Part shown: positions 16,521 to 25,120 of the stretch, piece by piece
Position numbering within the stretch: the stretch's first letter is position 1
Layout: each line of letters starts with the position of its first letter
Assembly: GCA_009379825.1 (NCBI GenBank)
Contig: WHTA01000064.1
Location: forward strand, 1-32,464
Origin: Streptosporangiales bacterium
GTDB lineage: Bacteria; Actinomycetota; Actinomycetes; Streptosporangiales; WHST01
Direction of reading: 5' to 3'
Length of the DNA stretch: 32,464 nucleotides
Position numbers and translations under genes: made by a program
Notes under the pieces: generated by a model
Databases searched by the model: none
What the model was told of the DNA's origin: nothing
The model's input: the letters and a program-made list of their open reading frames with translations, nothing else

Positions 16521-18881
16521 ATGGGCCGTATGACAACGGGGACCGAGCACGAGCTGACTCTCGTCGACAGCTACTGGCGGGCCGCGAACTACCTCTCCGT
16601 CGGGCAGATCTACCTGCTGGACAACCCGCTGCTGCGCGAGCCGCTGCGACCGGAACACATCAAGCCGAGGCTGCTCGGGCACTGGGGCACCTCGCCCGGC
16701 CTGAACTTCTGCTACGCACACCTCAACCGCGTAATCAGGTCTCGCGACGTGGACATGATCTACGTGATGGGGCCGGGGCACGGCGGCCCCGCGGCCGTCG
16801 CGAACGCCTGGCTGGAAGGCACGTACAGCGAGATCTACCCGCACGTGTCCCGTGACGAGGCGGGCATGCAGCGACTGTTCAGGCAGTTCTCCTTCCCCGG
16901 CGGCATACCCAGCCACGTGGCGCCGGAGACACCGGGCTCCATCCACGAAGGCGGCGAGCTCGGCTACTCGCTCGCGCACGCGTACGGGGCCGCGATGGAC
17001 AACCCCGACCTGGTCGTCGCGTGCATCGTCGGCGACGGCGAGGCGGAGACCGGGCCGCTGGCGACGAGCTGGCACTCCACCAAGTTCCTCGACCCGAGCA
17101 GGGACGGAGCCGTACTCCCGATCCTGCATCTCAACGGCTACAAGATCGCGAACCCGACGGTGCTCGCGCGCATCCCCGAGCGGGAGCTGCTCGCCCTGTT
17201 CGAGGGTTACGGCTACCGCCCGATCGTGGTCAGCGGGCACGACCCTGCGGTCATGCACCGGGCGATGGCCGACGCGCTCGGGGCGGCGCTCGACCAGATC
17301 GCCGCCATCCAGTACGCGGCGCGTCGCGACGGCACGGCCGAACGGCCGCGCTGGCCGATGCTCGTGCTGCGTACGCCGAAGGGGTGGACCGGGCCGCGCG
17401 AGGTCGACGGGCTGCCGGTCGAGGACACCTGGCGCTCGCACCAGGTGCCGCTCGCCGGCACGCGCACCGACCCCGAGCACCTCGCCCAGCTGGAGCATTG
17501 GCTGCGTTCGTACCGACCGGAGGAGCTCTTCGGCGAGCAAGGCGCACCGCTGGTGACGCTGACCGGCCTGGCCCCTGAAGGACCGCGCCGGATGAGCGCC
17601 AACCCGCACGCCAACGGCGGACTCCTGCTCCGCGACCTGGAGCTGCCCGACTTCCGCGACTACGCGGTGCCGGTGGAGCGGCCCGGCACGTCGTACGCGG
17701 AGGCGACCCGCGCGCTTGGCGGCTGGCTGCGTGACGTCGTCGCCGCGAACCCGGGCAACTTCAGACTGTTCGGTCCGGACGAGACCGCGTCGAACCGGCT
17801 GGACGCCGTCTTCCAGGTGACCGACAAGGTGTGGCGGGCCGAGGTGCTCGACACCGACGAGCACCTCGGCCCGCACGGCCAGGTGCTCGAGGTGCTGAGC
17901 GAGCACCTGTGCCAGGGCTGGCTGGAGGGGTACCTGCTTACCGGCCGGCACGGGCTGTTCAACAGCTACGAGGCGTTCGTGCACATCGTCGACGCGATGT
18001 TCAACCAGCACGCGAAGTGGCTCAAGGTCACCAGGGACCTGCCGTGGCGGGCGTCGATCGCGTCGCTGAACTACCTGCTCAGCTCGCACGTGTGGCGGCA
18101 GGACCACAACGGGTTCACGCACCAGGACCCCGGCTTCCTCGACGTGGTGATGAACAAGAAGCCGGAGATCGTCCGCGTCTACCTGCCGCCGGACGCGAAC
18201 ACGCTGTTGTCGGTCGCCGACCACTGCCTCAGGTCGCGCGACTACGTCAACGTCGTCGTCGCCGGCAAGCAGCCGGCACTGACCTGGCTGCCGATGGAGG
18301 ACGCGGTCGCGCACTGCACGCGCGGCATCGGCATCTGGGAGTGGGCGAGCACCGCCGGCGGTGCCGACCCGGACGTCGTGCTCGCCTGCGCGGGCGACGT
18401 ACCGACCCTGGAGACGCTGGCCGCGGCGGACCTGGCCCGGCGCTACCTGCCCGAACTGCGGGTTCGGGTGGTCAACGTGGTCGACCTGATGCGGCTGCAG
18501 CCGGCGACCGAGCACCCGCACGGGATGTCCGACGCCGACTACGACGCCATCTTCACCACCGACAAGCCGGTCATCTTCGCGTTCCACGGCTACCCGTACC
18601 TGATCCACCGGCTCGCCTACCGCAGGAGCGGACACCAACACCTGCACGTGCGCGGGTACAAGGAAGAGGGCACCACCACGACCCCGTTCGACATGGTGAT
18701 GCTGAACGACCTCGACAGGTACCACCTGGTGATGGACATCATCGACCGGGTACCCGGCCTCGGCGGCAGCGTCGGGCAGCTGCGCCAGCACCTCGCCGAC
18801 CTCCGGATGCGGCACCGCGAGTACACGCGGGAGCACGGCGAGGACCCGGCGGACGTACGCGACTGGACCTGGCCGGACTGA
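16521..18881 (+). CDS. xfp: xylulose-5-phosphate/fructose-6-phosphate phosphoketolase
   Basis: A ThDP enzyme of about 786 residues that splits xylulose 5-phosphate (and often fructose 6-phosphate) with phosphate into acetyl phosphate and an aldose phosphate. The length and motifs are standard: [14 protein letters not shown] near 22, [10 protein letters not shown] near 56, GPGHGGPA near 86, [15 protein letters not shown] near 145, and the ThDP/Mg segment [15 protein letters not shown] near 172. Starts at 16512 (TTG), 16521 and 16530 (ATG) are all possible; GGGGA at 16514-16518 does not decide between the two ATGs. The stop overlaps the acetate kinase start by one base (TGATG), so acetyl phosphate goes straight to acetate and ATP. 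Confidence 0.97.
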   Translation: MGRMTTGTEHELTLVDSYWRAANYLSVGQIYLLDNPLLREPLRPEHIKPRLLGHWGTSPGLNFCYAHLNRVIRSRDVDMIYVMGPGHGGPAAVANAWLEGTYSEIYPHVSRDEAGMQRLFRQFSFPGGIPSHVAPETPGSIHEGGELGYSLAHAYGAAMDNPDLVVACIVGDGEAETGPLATSWHSTKFLDPSRDGAVLPILHLNGYKIANPTVLARIPERELLALFEGYGYRPIVVSGHDPAVMHRAMADALGAALDQIAAIQYAARRDGTAERPRWPMLVLRTPKGWTGPREVDGLPVEDTWRSHQVPLAGTRTDPEHLAQLEHWLRSYRPEELFGEQGAPLVTLTGLAPEGPRRMSANPHANGGLLLRDLELPDFRDYAVPVERPGTSYAEATRALGGWLRDVVAANPGNFRLFGPDETASNRLDAVFQVTDKVWRAEVLDTDEHLGPHGQVLEVLSEHLCQGWLEGYLLTGRHGLFNSYEAFVHIVDAMFNQHAKWLKVTRDLPWRASIASLNYLLSSHVWRQDHNGFTHQDPGFLDVVMNKKPEIVRVYLPPDANTLLSVADHCLRSRDYVNVVVAGKQPALTWLPMEDAVAHCTRGIGIWEWASTAGGADPDVVLACAGDVPTLETLAAADLARRYLPELRVRVVNVVDLMRLQPATEHPHGMSDADYDAIFTTDKPVIFAFHGYPYLIHRLAYRRSGHQHLHVRGYKEEGTTTTPFDMVMLNDLDRYHLVMDIIDRVPGLGGSVGQLRQHLADLRMRHREYTREHGEDPADVRDWTWPD

Positions 18882-19978
18882 TGCGGGTACTCGTCGTCAA
18901 CGCCGGGTCGAGCAGCCTGAAACTCACCCTGCTCGACCACGACGACAGCACGGTCGCGCACCGGCAGGTAGCCGTGCACGAGGGCACGTGGGAGCACGAC
19001 GACCTGCGGGACGCGCTGCGCGACGTACCGGCGCCGGATGCGATCGGGCACCGCGTCGTGCACGGCGGCCGGGAGTTCACCGCACCGGTCCGCCTCGACG
19101 ACGGCGTGCTGCGCAGCCTGGAGGCACTCAGCGACCTGGCCCCGTTGCACCAACCCAAGTCGTTGGCCGGCATCGAGGCCGTGGGCTCGCTGCTGCCCGA
19201 GGTGCCCGCGGCCGCGTGCTTCGACACCGCGTTCCACGCCGACCTGCCACCCGCCGCGGCGACGTACGCCGTACCGGCGCAGTGGCGCGAGCAGTACGGC
19301 GTGCGCCGCTACGGCTTCCACGGCCTGTCGCACGCCTACGCCGCACGACGGGCGGCCGTCATGCTCGACCGCGAGCCTTCGGGTCTGCGGCTGGTCAGCT
19401 GCCACCTCGGCGCGGGCGCGTCGCTCGCCGCCGTCGCCGGCGGGCGCTGCGTCGACACCACGATGGGGTTCACGCCGCTGGACGGGCTGGTGATGGCTAC
19501 CAGGTCGGGCAGCGTCGATCCCGGCCTGGTGCTCTGGCTGAACCAGCACGCCGGGGTCGCCGTGCCGGAGATCGCCGACGCGCTCGAGCATGCCGCCGGG
19601 CTACGCGGCCTCGCGGGTACCTCGGACATGCGCGACGTGCTCACCGGCGCGAGCCGCGGGGACAGCGATGCCGAGCTCGCGCTCGCCGTCTACCTCCGCA
19701 GCCTGCGTGCCGGTATCGCCGCGATGACCGCAGCGCTCGGCGGGCTGGACGTACTCCTGTTCACCGGCGGTGCCGGCGAGCACGCCGCCGAGGTGCGGGC
19801 GGCTGCCGCCGGGGGCCTCGAGTACCTCGGCGTGCGGATCGACCAGGCACGCAACACCGACAGCCAGGGCGACGGCGAGATCACCGCCGCCGGGGCGGCC
19901 GTCCGCACCCTCGTGGTGACCGCGCGCGAGGACCTGGAGATCGCCGCTGGGACGAGACAGGTGCTGGCGCCGGCCTGA
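18881..19978 (+). CDS. ackA: acetate kinase
   Basis: A 365-residue ASKHA-fold kinase, somewhat shorter than the usual 400. It begins directly with the phosphate-binding NAGSSSLK. Other hallmarks are GHRVVHGG near 50, FDTAFHADLP near 112, YGFHGLSHAYA near 145, HLGAGAS near 175, and FTGGAGEH near 290. It converts acetyl phosphate and ADP to acetate and ATP. Overlap with the phosphoketolase gene indicates a two-gene operon. Its stop codon abuts the stop of the convergent gene (TGA then TCA), leaving no room for a separate terminator. Confidence 0.97.
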   Translation: MRVLVVNAGSSSLKLTLLDHDDSTVAHRQVAVHEGTWEHDDLRDALRDVPAPDAIGHRVVHGGREFTAPVRLDDGVLRSLEALSDLAPLHQPKSLAGIEAVGSLLPEVPAAACFDTAFHADLPPAAATYAVPAQWREQYGVRRYGFHGLSHAYAARRAAVMLDREPSGLRLVSCHLGAGASLAAVAGGRCVDTTMGFTPLDGLVMATRSGSVDPGLVLWLNQHAGVAVPEIADALEHAAGLRGLAGTSDMRDVLTGASRGDSDAELALAVYLRSLRAGIAAMTAALGGLDVLLFTGGAGEHAAEVRAAAAGGLEYLGVRIDQARNTDSQGDGEITAAGAAVRTLVVTAREDLEIAAGTRQVLAPA

Positions 19979-20575
19979 TCAGGGCTGCCGACCCATCCAG
20001 CCGACGAGCTGGTCGTACGGGCCGGCACCGGCCGGCACCTCCACGACCGGGTCGAACGGGAGCTGTTCGCGTCCTTCTGCCGCCAGCATCCGGTGCGCCT
20101 TGGGGAGCACGGCCTCGGCGAGCTGCGGATCGAGCCGGTCGACCGCACCGACGGCCTTCGCCAGGTCCCAGCCGTGCGCGGTGAACTCCATCGAGTAGCC
20201 GTCGAGCGCCGCGCGGCCCGGCATCTCACCGAACGGCAGCACCAGCACCTGGTCGAGCACGGCTTCGTCGGACCAGGTCTCCTCCATCGCCGCACGGGCC
20301 CGCTGGAACGCGGTGAGCCAGGCGTCGTCGGTCACGTCGGCCGCCACCGGCGGCACGTCGAAGGCCGAGCCGCCGGACCCGACCACGTCCACCCGCCTGA
20401 TCACCGAGACCAGGTGGCCGAGCAGCGTACGCACGTCGAACTCGGCGCACGGGGTCGGCTCGTCGAGCTGCTCCTCATCGACGGACGCGATGACGTCCTC
20501 CGTCTGCGCCACGGCGCGCATGAACAACGCGCGCGGGTCTTCGGCCGGCAGCGGTTTGCCGTTGATCTGGGACAC
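19979..20575 (-). CDS. TIGR03086 family protein (DinB/mycothiol-dependent maleylpyruvate isomerase-like fold)
   Basis: A 198-residue protein of an actinobacterial four-helix-bundle family related to mycothiol-dependent enzymes. TPCAEFDVRTLLGHLVSVI (41-59) and FTAHGWDLAKAVG (about 130-142) contain the His positions that usually bind a divalent metal. The function of the subfamily is not established; mycothiol S-transferase activity is a common suggestion. A perfect 16-bp palindrome lies 50 bases upstream of the start. Confidence 0.82.
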   Translation of the reverse strand: MSQINGKPLPAEDPRALFMRAVAQTEDVIASVDEEQLDEPTPCAEFDVRTLLGHLVSVIRRVDVVGSGGSAFDVPPVAADVTDDAWLTAFQRARAAMEETWSDEAVLDQVLVLPFGEMPGRAALDGYSMEFTAHGWDLAKAVGAVDRLDPQLAEAVLPKAHRMLAAEGREQLPFDPVVEVPAGAGPYDQLVGWMGRQP

Positions 20576-20624
20576 CTGGTTCTCCTCGGCACACGGTGGT
20601 TGTCACGTCCGACGATGCCATCAG

Positions 20625-20640
20625 ATGACAGCTGTCATCG
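20625..20640. promoter_or_regulatory. perfect 16-bp palindrome, likely operator
   Basis: GATGACAGCTGTCATC is fully self-complementary. It lies in the gap between the divergent TIGR03086 gene (start 20575) and the CPBP gene (start 20744). A dimeric repressor site controlling one or both genes is the likely role; no matching regulator gene is adjacent. Confidence 0.55.
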
Positions 20641-20743
20641 GCGGGGCCTGCGATAGCCAGGTCCGGTCGGTGACTGCGGCGACTACTGGTGGTGACCGCC
20701 TCGGGCAATGCTGTTGGCAAGGCTCGTCATCAAGGAGGTCGCC

Positions 20744-21669
20744 GTGCGCAAGACCAGCTTGCCGCTCTACGCCGGTGTCGCCATCGCCGGCGCCTGGAGT
20801 CGCCGCTGCTGCAGCTCGTCGCGCTCGGCATGATGTTCACCCCGTCGATCGCCGTACTCGTCGTCTGGCTGGTCGCCAGGCGGCACGGGCTGCGGTTCCG
20901 CGAGCTCGCCCGCGACACCGGCCTCGGCCTCGGCCCGCGCAAACGGCGTACCGTCGCGGTCGGGCTGGCGCTGTGGCTCGGGGTGCCGGTGTTCGTGGCG
21001 GTCACCGTCCTCGCCAGCGCCGCGCTCGGGCTCTACCGGCTCGACCTCACCGGGTTCTCGCTGTTCAAGGAGTCGCTCGCGGAGATGCCCGTGGGCGACA
21101 GCGGGCTGGCCCCGACCGTGGTCATCGGCATCATGCTCGGCTCGCTGCTGTTCAACCCGCTCATCAACGCGGTGCCTTCGCTGGGTGAGGAGTGGGGCTG
21201 GCGGGGCTGGCTGCTGCCGCGGCTGCTGCCGCACGGGCAGCTCGTCGCCATCGTCGTCTCCGGAGTCAGCTGGGGCGTCTGGCACGCTCCGCTGACGCTG
21301 CTCGGCTACAACTACGCCCAGCTGGGCGCCTGGGCGGCGTTGATGTTCGTACCGTTCTGCGTGCTCTTCGGCGCAGTGCTGGCCTGGACCCGCCTGGTCA
21401 CCGGCAGCGTCTGGCCGGCCGTCATCGGGCACGGGGCACTCAACGGGTCGAGCTTCCTTGTCATCCTGCTCGGCGCGGCGGGGCAGACGCCCAACCTGGC
21501 GATCGTCGGACCGATCGGTGTCGTCGGCCTGGCGCTGCTCGGCCTCGGCGTGGCGGTTCTCTACGGCGGCCGGCGGTTGCGGGGGCACCGCCGGCCCGGT
21601 GCCGTGGCGGCCGAGCCGGTCGGCGGTACTGTCGAGGTCCAGGTCGGCGGGCCTGCGCTCAACGGATGA
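20744..21669 (+). pseudogene. CPBP intramembrane metalloprotease with a frameshifted 5' end
   Basis: A near-ideal ribosome-binding site (AAGGAGG, 20732-20738) precedes GTG 20744, whose frame reads RKTSLPLYAGVAIAGA and then loses sense near 20795, ending at 20833. The rest of a CPBP (Abi) protease is in the neighbouring frame from LESPLLQLVALGMMFTPS to 21669. All three active-site motifs are there: EEWGWR (EExxxR) near 21187, WGVWH near 21272, and HGALN (HxxxN) near 21430. A deletion in the first membrane segment would explain this; its size cannot be read. An alternative is a shorter protein from an internal start. The family processes prenylated or membrane proteins. Confidence 0.7.
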
Positions 21670-21696
21670 CGACCACGGTGACAGGGCGGGTAATCG

Positions 21697-22800
21697 GTGG
21701 CGATGACGCGGTTGGAGAAGGCGCGCAAGGCCTTCGTCTACACCACGGACATCTCCGTCGGCATCATCGCGGTCTCCCTGAGTATCCGCGCGGTGTGGGC
21801 GGCGTACGAGGACATCGTCTCGGTGCCGGTGGTCGTCCTGACGGTCGTCCTCGCGTTCGGGGTGTGCATGTCGTTCGCCCGCACCTGCCGGGCGGCCATG
21901 CGAAGCGCGCGGCGGCCGACGCTGGAGCTCGTCCTTGCCGGCGTGGCCGGCGCGGCCGCGCTGCTCCTGTCACCGCGCGCGGACGCCGGCGCGACGGCGC
22001 TCGTCTGGACCGCCATGACGGCCCTGTACCTGCCGTGGTGGGCGGTCATCGCCTGCGGCGCCGGGATGGTGGGCGCCACGACGATCTACTACGACATGAC
22101 CGTCGGTGGGGTCTCGCCGTGGCTGAACGCGTTGTTCGTGGCCTTCCAGGTCGCCGCGGTGTGCGCGTTCGTCCGGGTGTGGCTGTTCCTGTGGCGGGTG
22201 CTCAAGGAGGCGCACCAGGCGCAGGACGCGAAGACCCAGCTGGCGGTGTCGGAGGAACGGCTGCGCTTCGCCCGCGACCTGCACGACCTGCTCGGCCACA
22301 GCCTCTCGGTGATCAGCGTGAAGAGCGAGCTGGCCGCCAAGCTGGTGGAACGTAGGCCGGACCAGGCGACCGCGGAGATCATGGAGGTCCGGCGGCTGGC
22401 GAAGGAGTCGCTGCGCGAGGTGCGTACGGCCGTGCAGGGGTATCGGAGCCTGGACCTCGACCAGGAGCTCACCAGCGCGCGGTCCGTGCTCGAGGCCGCC
22501 GGCGTGGAGTGCGACGTCGCCAACGACGGTAGGCAGCTGCCCGACCGCACCCGGACGCTGTTCGCGTGGGTCGTGCGGGAAGGAGCCACGAACGTGCTGA
22601 AGCACAGGACGGCAGCACGTTGCCTGATCACCATCGAGCACGGCGTGCTGGAGATGCGCAACGACGGCCTCGGCCCGGCCGCCGAGGTGCACGGCTCCGG
22701 CCTCGACGGTCTCGCCGAGCGCCTCGCCGCCGTCGGCGGGAAGCTCGACGCCAGGCGTACGTCGACCGAGTTCCTGCTCCGTGCCGAGGTGCCGGCATGA
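21697..22800 (+). CDS. DesK/NarL-type sensor histidine kinase
   Basis: A 367-residue membrane kinase with about five hydrophobic segments in the first 165 residues and almost no extracytoplasmic domain, so it probably senses the membrane or a signal within it. The HisKA_3 dimerisation box RFARDLHDLLGHSLSVIS (near 190-207) carries the phosphorylated His. The ATPase domain has NVLKH as its N-box, then RNDG and GSGLDGLAERL. GTG 21697 and ATG 21703 are both possible starts. The stop overlaps the response-regulator start (ATGA). Its nearness to the CPBP gene (27 bases) suggests a common transcript. Confidence 0.94.
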   Translation: MAMTRLEKARKAFVYTTDISVGIIAVSLSIRAVWAAYEDIVSVPVVVLTVVLAFGVCMSFARTCRAAMRSARRPTLELVLAGVAGAAALLLSPRADAGATALVWTAMTALYLPWWAVIACGAGMVGATTIYYDMTVGGVSPWLNALFVAFQVAAVCAFVRVWLFLWRVLKEAHQAQDAKTQLAVSEERLRFARDLHDLLGHSLSVISVKSELAAKLVERRPDQATAEIMEVRRLAKESLREVRTAVQGYRSLDLDQELTSARSVLEAAGVECDVANDGRQLPDRTRTLFAWVVREGATNVLKHRTAARCLITIEHGVLEMRNDGLGPAAEVHGSGLDGLAERLAAVGGKLDARRTSTEFLLRAEVPA

Positions 22801-23393
22801 TCCGCGTCCTGCTCGCCGACGACGAGCACCTGATCCGCAGCGCGCTCGCGACGCTGCTCGGCCTGGAGGACGGCATCGAGGTCGTCGCCCAGGTCGGGCG
22901 CGGCGACCAGGTCGTCGACGCGGTCAGCGCACACCGGCCGGACGTGGCCATCCTGGACATCGAGATGCCCGGCATCGACGGCCTCACCGCCGCGGAGCAG
23001 GTGGCCAGGACGTGCAGCGTCGTCATCCTCACCAGCCTCGGCCGTCCCGGCTACCTCAGGCGTGCCATGGCGGCCGGCGTGAGCGGCTTCCTCGGCAAGG
23101 ACGCGTCCGCGGACGAGCTGGCCACCGCGGTGCGCAAGGTGCACGCCGGCGGCCGCTACCTCGACACCGAGCTGGCTGCCGCCGCGATGGCGGCCGGCGA
23201 CACCCCGCTCACCGACCGCGAGACCGACGCGCTGCGGCTCGCCGCAGCGGGCGCATCCGTCGCGAAGATCGCCGCCGAGCTGCACCTCACCGAGGGCACC
23301 GTACGCAACTACCTCTCCAGCGCAATGACCAAGCTCGGCGCGGAGAACCGCCTCGAGGCGATCAACAACGCCCAGCGCATGGGCTGGCTGTGA
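22797..23393 (+). CDS. DesR/NarL-type response regulator
   Basis: A 198-residue regulator. The receiver domain has acidic residues DDE at 8-10, the phospho-acceptor Asp54 (AILDIEMPG), the switch residue in ILTSLG, and a conserved Lys in FLGKDAS. A LuxR-type helix-turn-helix follows at about 135-195 (LTDRETDALRLAAAGASVAK; LHLTEGTVRNYL). It is cotranscribed with the kinase gene. The DesR group controls membrane-lipid or ABC-efflux genes in Gram-positive bacteria; here the target could be the upstream protease gene or loci elsewhere. Confidence 0.95.
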   Translation: MIRVLLADDEHLIRSALATLLGLEDGIEVVAQVGRGDQVVDAVSAHRPDVAILDIEMPGIDGLTAAEQVARTCSVVILTSLGRPGYLRRAMAAGVSGFLGKDASADELATAVRKVHAGGRYLDTELAAAAMAAGDTPLTDRETDALRLAAAGASVAKIAAELHLTEGTVRNYLSSAMTKLGAENRLEAINNAQRMGWL

Positions 23394-23513
23394 GGTCCCT
23401 GCTACGGCGGGACCACCGCCGCGGCAGCGCCGAGCCCGGTGCTGTAGAGTTGGCCCGGTTGCGGCGCAGCCCTTGACGGGCCGGGTCCGCAACCGATCCG
23501 GTAACCTTGACGC

Positions 23514-23546
23514 TCTCGGCACGGCGCCGAGCGCGCCGTGCCGAGA
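23514..23546. terminator. 13-bp GC-rich hairpin before tRNA-Asp
   Basis: Arms at 23514-23526 (TCTCGGCACGGCG) and 23534-23546 pair perfectly around a 7-nt loop. There is no following T-run. It lies 120 bases after the response-regulator stop and 15 bases before the tRNA, so it could end the regulator transcript or be a processing signal in the tRNA leader. A TAGAGT at about 23446-23451 is a possible -10 box for the tRNA. Confidence 0.5.
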
Positions 23547-23561
23547 ACAACTCAACACCGA

Positions 23562-23636
23562 GGTCCCGTGGAGCAGCTAGGAGTGCTCGCCACCCTGTCA
23601 AGGTGGAGGCCGCGGGTTCAAATCCCGTCGGGACCG
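23562..23636 (+). tRNA. tRNA-Asp (anticodon GTC)
   Basis: The acceptor stem GGTCCCG (23562-23568) pairs with CGGGACC (23629-23635), with discriminator G at 23636. The anticodon stem CCACC/GGTGG encloses the loop CTGTCAA, giving anticodon GTC. The T-arm GCGGG-TTCAAAT-CCCGT is intact. The 3' CCA is not encoded. The gene is complete, so insertion of the neighbouring element has restored its 3' end. It is the likely integration site. Confidence 0.96.
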
Positions 23637-23640
23637 CACA
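23611..23640 (+). other. probable attL core in the tRNA-Asp 3' end
   Basis: The integrase reads toward the tRNA and ends 93 bases from it, the usual layout when the core lies in the T-arm and acceptor 3' half. Boundaries are approximate because the matching attR is not in the window. Confidence 0.5.
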
Positions 23641-23711
23641 ACTGTTTACGCAGGTCACAAGGCCGCCAACCCCGGTAGCGGGTGGCGGCCGTTTCGTTGT
23701 CGGGCCCTCGC

Positions 23712-23732
23712 CGTGCAACTAGCGTGCAATTA
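23712..23732. repeat. left paired arm-type repeats (CGTGCAACTA / CGTGCAATTA)
   Basis: Two decamers at 23712-23721 and 23723-23732 repeat with an 11-base period. The same arrangement recurs at 32281-32301. The second copy contains the integrase stop codon. Position and spacing suit binding by the integrase N-terminal arm domain. Confidence 0.6.
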
Positions 23733-24884
23733 GCCCTCGTCGGCATCGTCGGAGTCCGGCATCTGCCCCGCCCGGTACTCGTCGACGAGGCCAGCCAGCC
23801 GGTCGGCGATCTCCCGGTCCCGCTCGTCGGTGGCGTGCTGGTAGATCAGCGCGGCCCGCATGCTGCTGTGCCCCATCCGCCGCATCATCTCCCGCAGGTT
23901 CGCCCCCGACTGGGCGACGAGGTGGTTACCGGTGTGCCGCAGGTCATGGAAGTGGAACCCCTTCGGCAGGCCAGCTACCTTCAGCGCCTCATGCCAACCC
24001 GCATCCCGGTGCCAGCAGTCCCGGCGCAGGTCGTCCCCGCTCCCCCGGGTGAACACCCGAGCACGAGCACCCGGCCGAACGTACTCGCTGAGATGGTCGC
24101 GCAGGGCATCGACGAGCAGCGGCGGGATGCTGATCTTGCGCCTGCTCGTCGCGCTCTTCGTCGCACCCTCAACGAGCTCCCCCGTGTCGAGCTGCATGAG
24201 GGTCCGTCGCACGTGGATAATCCGCTCGCCCAGGTCCACGTCAGCTCGCCTCAACCCGGCCAGCTCGCCCCAGCGGAGGCTGGTGAACGCGGCCGCCAAG
24301 ACCAGCGCCTTGTATCGCCCCGGCACCGAATCGGCCAGTGTGAACACCTGCGGGATCGAGGCGACCGGACGCTCCTCAGCGTGCTCCTTGTCGGCGCCCT
24401 TCACCCGGCACGGGTTCCGCTTGACCCGCTCGTCTTCCACCGCCGTGTTCATAACCGCCCGGACGAACCGGTATGCACCAGCTCTCGTGCTCGCACCCAC
24501 ACCCTTGCTCCGCAGCCAAGCCAACCACCGCCGGATGGTCTCAGTCGTGATCTCGCCAAGCTCCAGCGTCCCGAGGCGGGGCTTGACGTGCAGCCGCAGC
24601 AGCGTCCGGTACTTATCACGGGTTCACGCGCCGAGGTCCCGGTCAGCGATCCAGCTCTCTGCGTAGTCCTGGAACAGCACGCGTCCCCTGCTTGGGCTAC
24701 TCCACTCCCCTCGCAGCAGCTCCGACTCGCGGATGGTGAGCCACGCGCCAGCGTCGCCCTTAGTCGGGAACGTCTCGGGAGCGTTGTACCTCATCCCATC
24801 CGACCCGAGGTAGCTCGCCTGGTACCGACCGGACGGCAGCTTCCGGATGTTGCCGAAAGTTCGACGGCCCTTCCTGTTCGCCAT
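23730..24884 (-). pseudogene. int: tyrosine recombinase/integrase with an in-frame stop codon
   Basis: The 384-codon frame begins at ATG 24884 (overlapping the xis stop, ATGA) and ends at TAA 23730-23732. Codon 87 is TGA (24624-24626), in the sequence DLGA-stop-TRDKYRTLL. The same frame continues without shift on both sides, and CGA (Arg) to TGA is the simplest origin. Residues 1-86 form the arm-binding domain and 90-175 the core-binding domain. The catalytic set is intact in the C-terminal half: Arg204 (TSLRWGE), Lys243, His313 and Arg316 (HDLRHT), His339 (MGHSS) and Tyr348. Unless read through, only an inactive 86-residue fragment is made. Restart at TTG 24524 would lack the arm domain. Confidence 0.9.
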
Positions 24885-25120
24885 CAGGCGGCCACCACCC
24901 GTCCGTACCGATCCCTGGCGATCGGGTGCACCGTGTTGGCCTCGCGGTACTCCCGGATGGCCGACTCGGGGATGCGCACGTGCCGTCCAGTCCGGACGAA
25001 CCGGATGCGCCGCTCGGCGATGAGCCGACGTGGGAACCGCTCGTTCTTCGCCCCGAGCAGCGGCGCCGCCTCCGCGACCGTCAGCAGCCTGTCCATCTCG
25101 TCGTCACCTCCCCTCGTCAT
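24884..25120 (-). CDS. xis: excisionase, helix-turn-helix type
   Basis: A 78-residue basic protein with a MerR/excisionase-type helix-turn-helix (LLTVAEAAPLLGA, then FVRTGRHVRIPESAIREY). ATG 25120 overlaps the repSA stop (ATGA); an internal ATG at 25096, 10 bases after GGGGAGG, is the alternative. It ends in overlap with int. It would bind the element ends and steer the integrase to excision. With int broken, it probably has no partner in this copy. Confidence 0.85.
   Translation of the reverse strand: MTRGGDDEMDRLLTVAEAAPLLGAKNERFPRRLIAERRIRFVRTGRHVRIPESAIREYREANTVHPIARDRYGRVVAA

Noticed and set aside
16311-18836. An 841-codon open frame on the minus strand opposite phosphoketolase
   Set aside because: It is a GC-rich antisense shadow of a gene with full family motifs; its translation is low-complexity Arg/Val/His with no domain.
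23730-24524. Treating the 264-codon C-terminal frame as a complete integrase
   Set aside because: The coding sense and frame continue upstream through a single TGA to the ATG overlapping xis, so it is the distal part of a broken gene.
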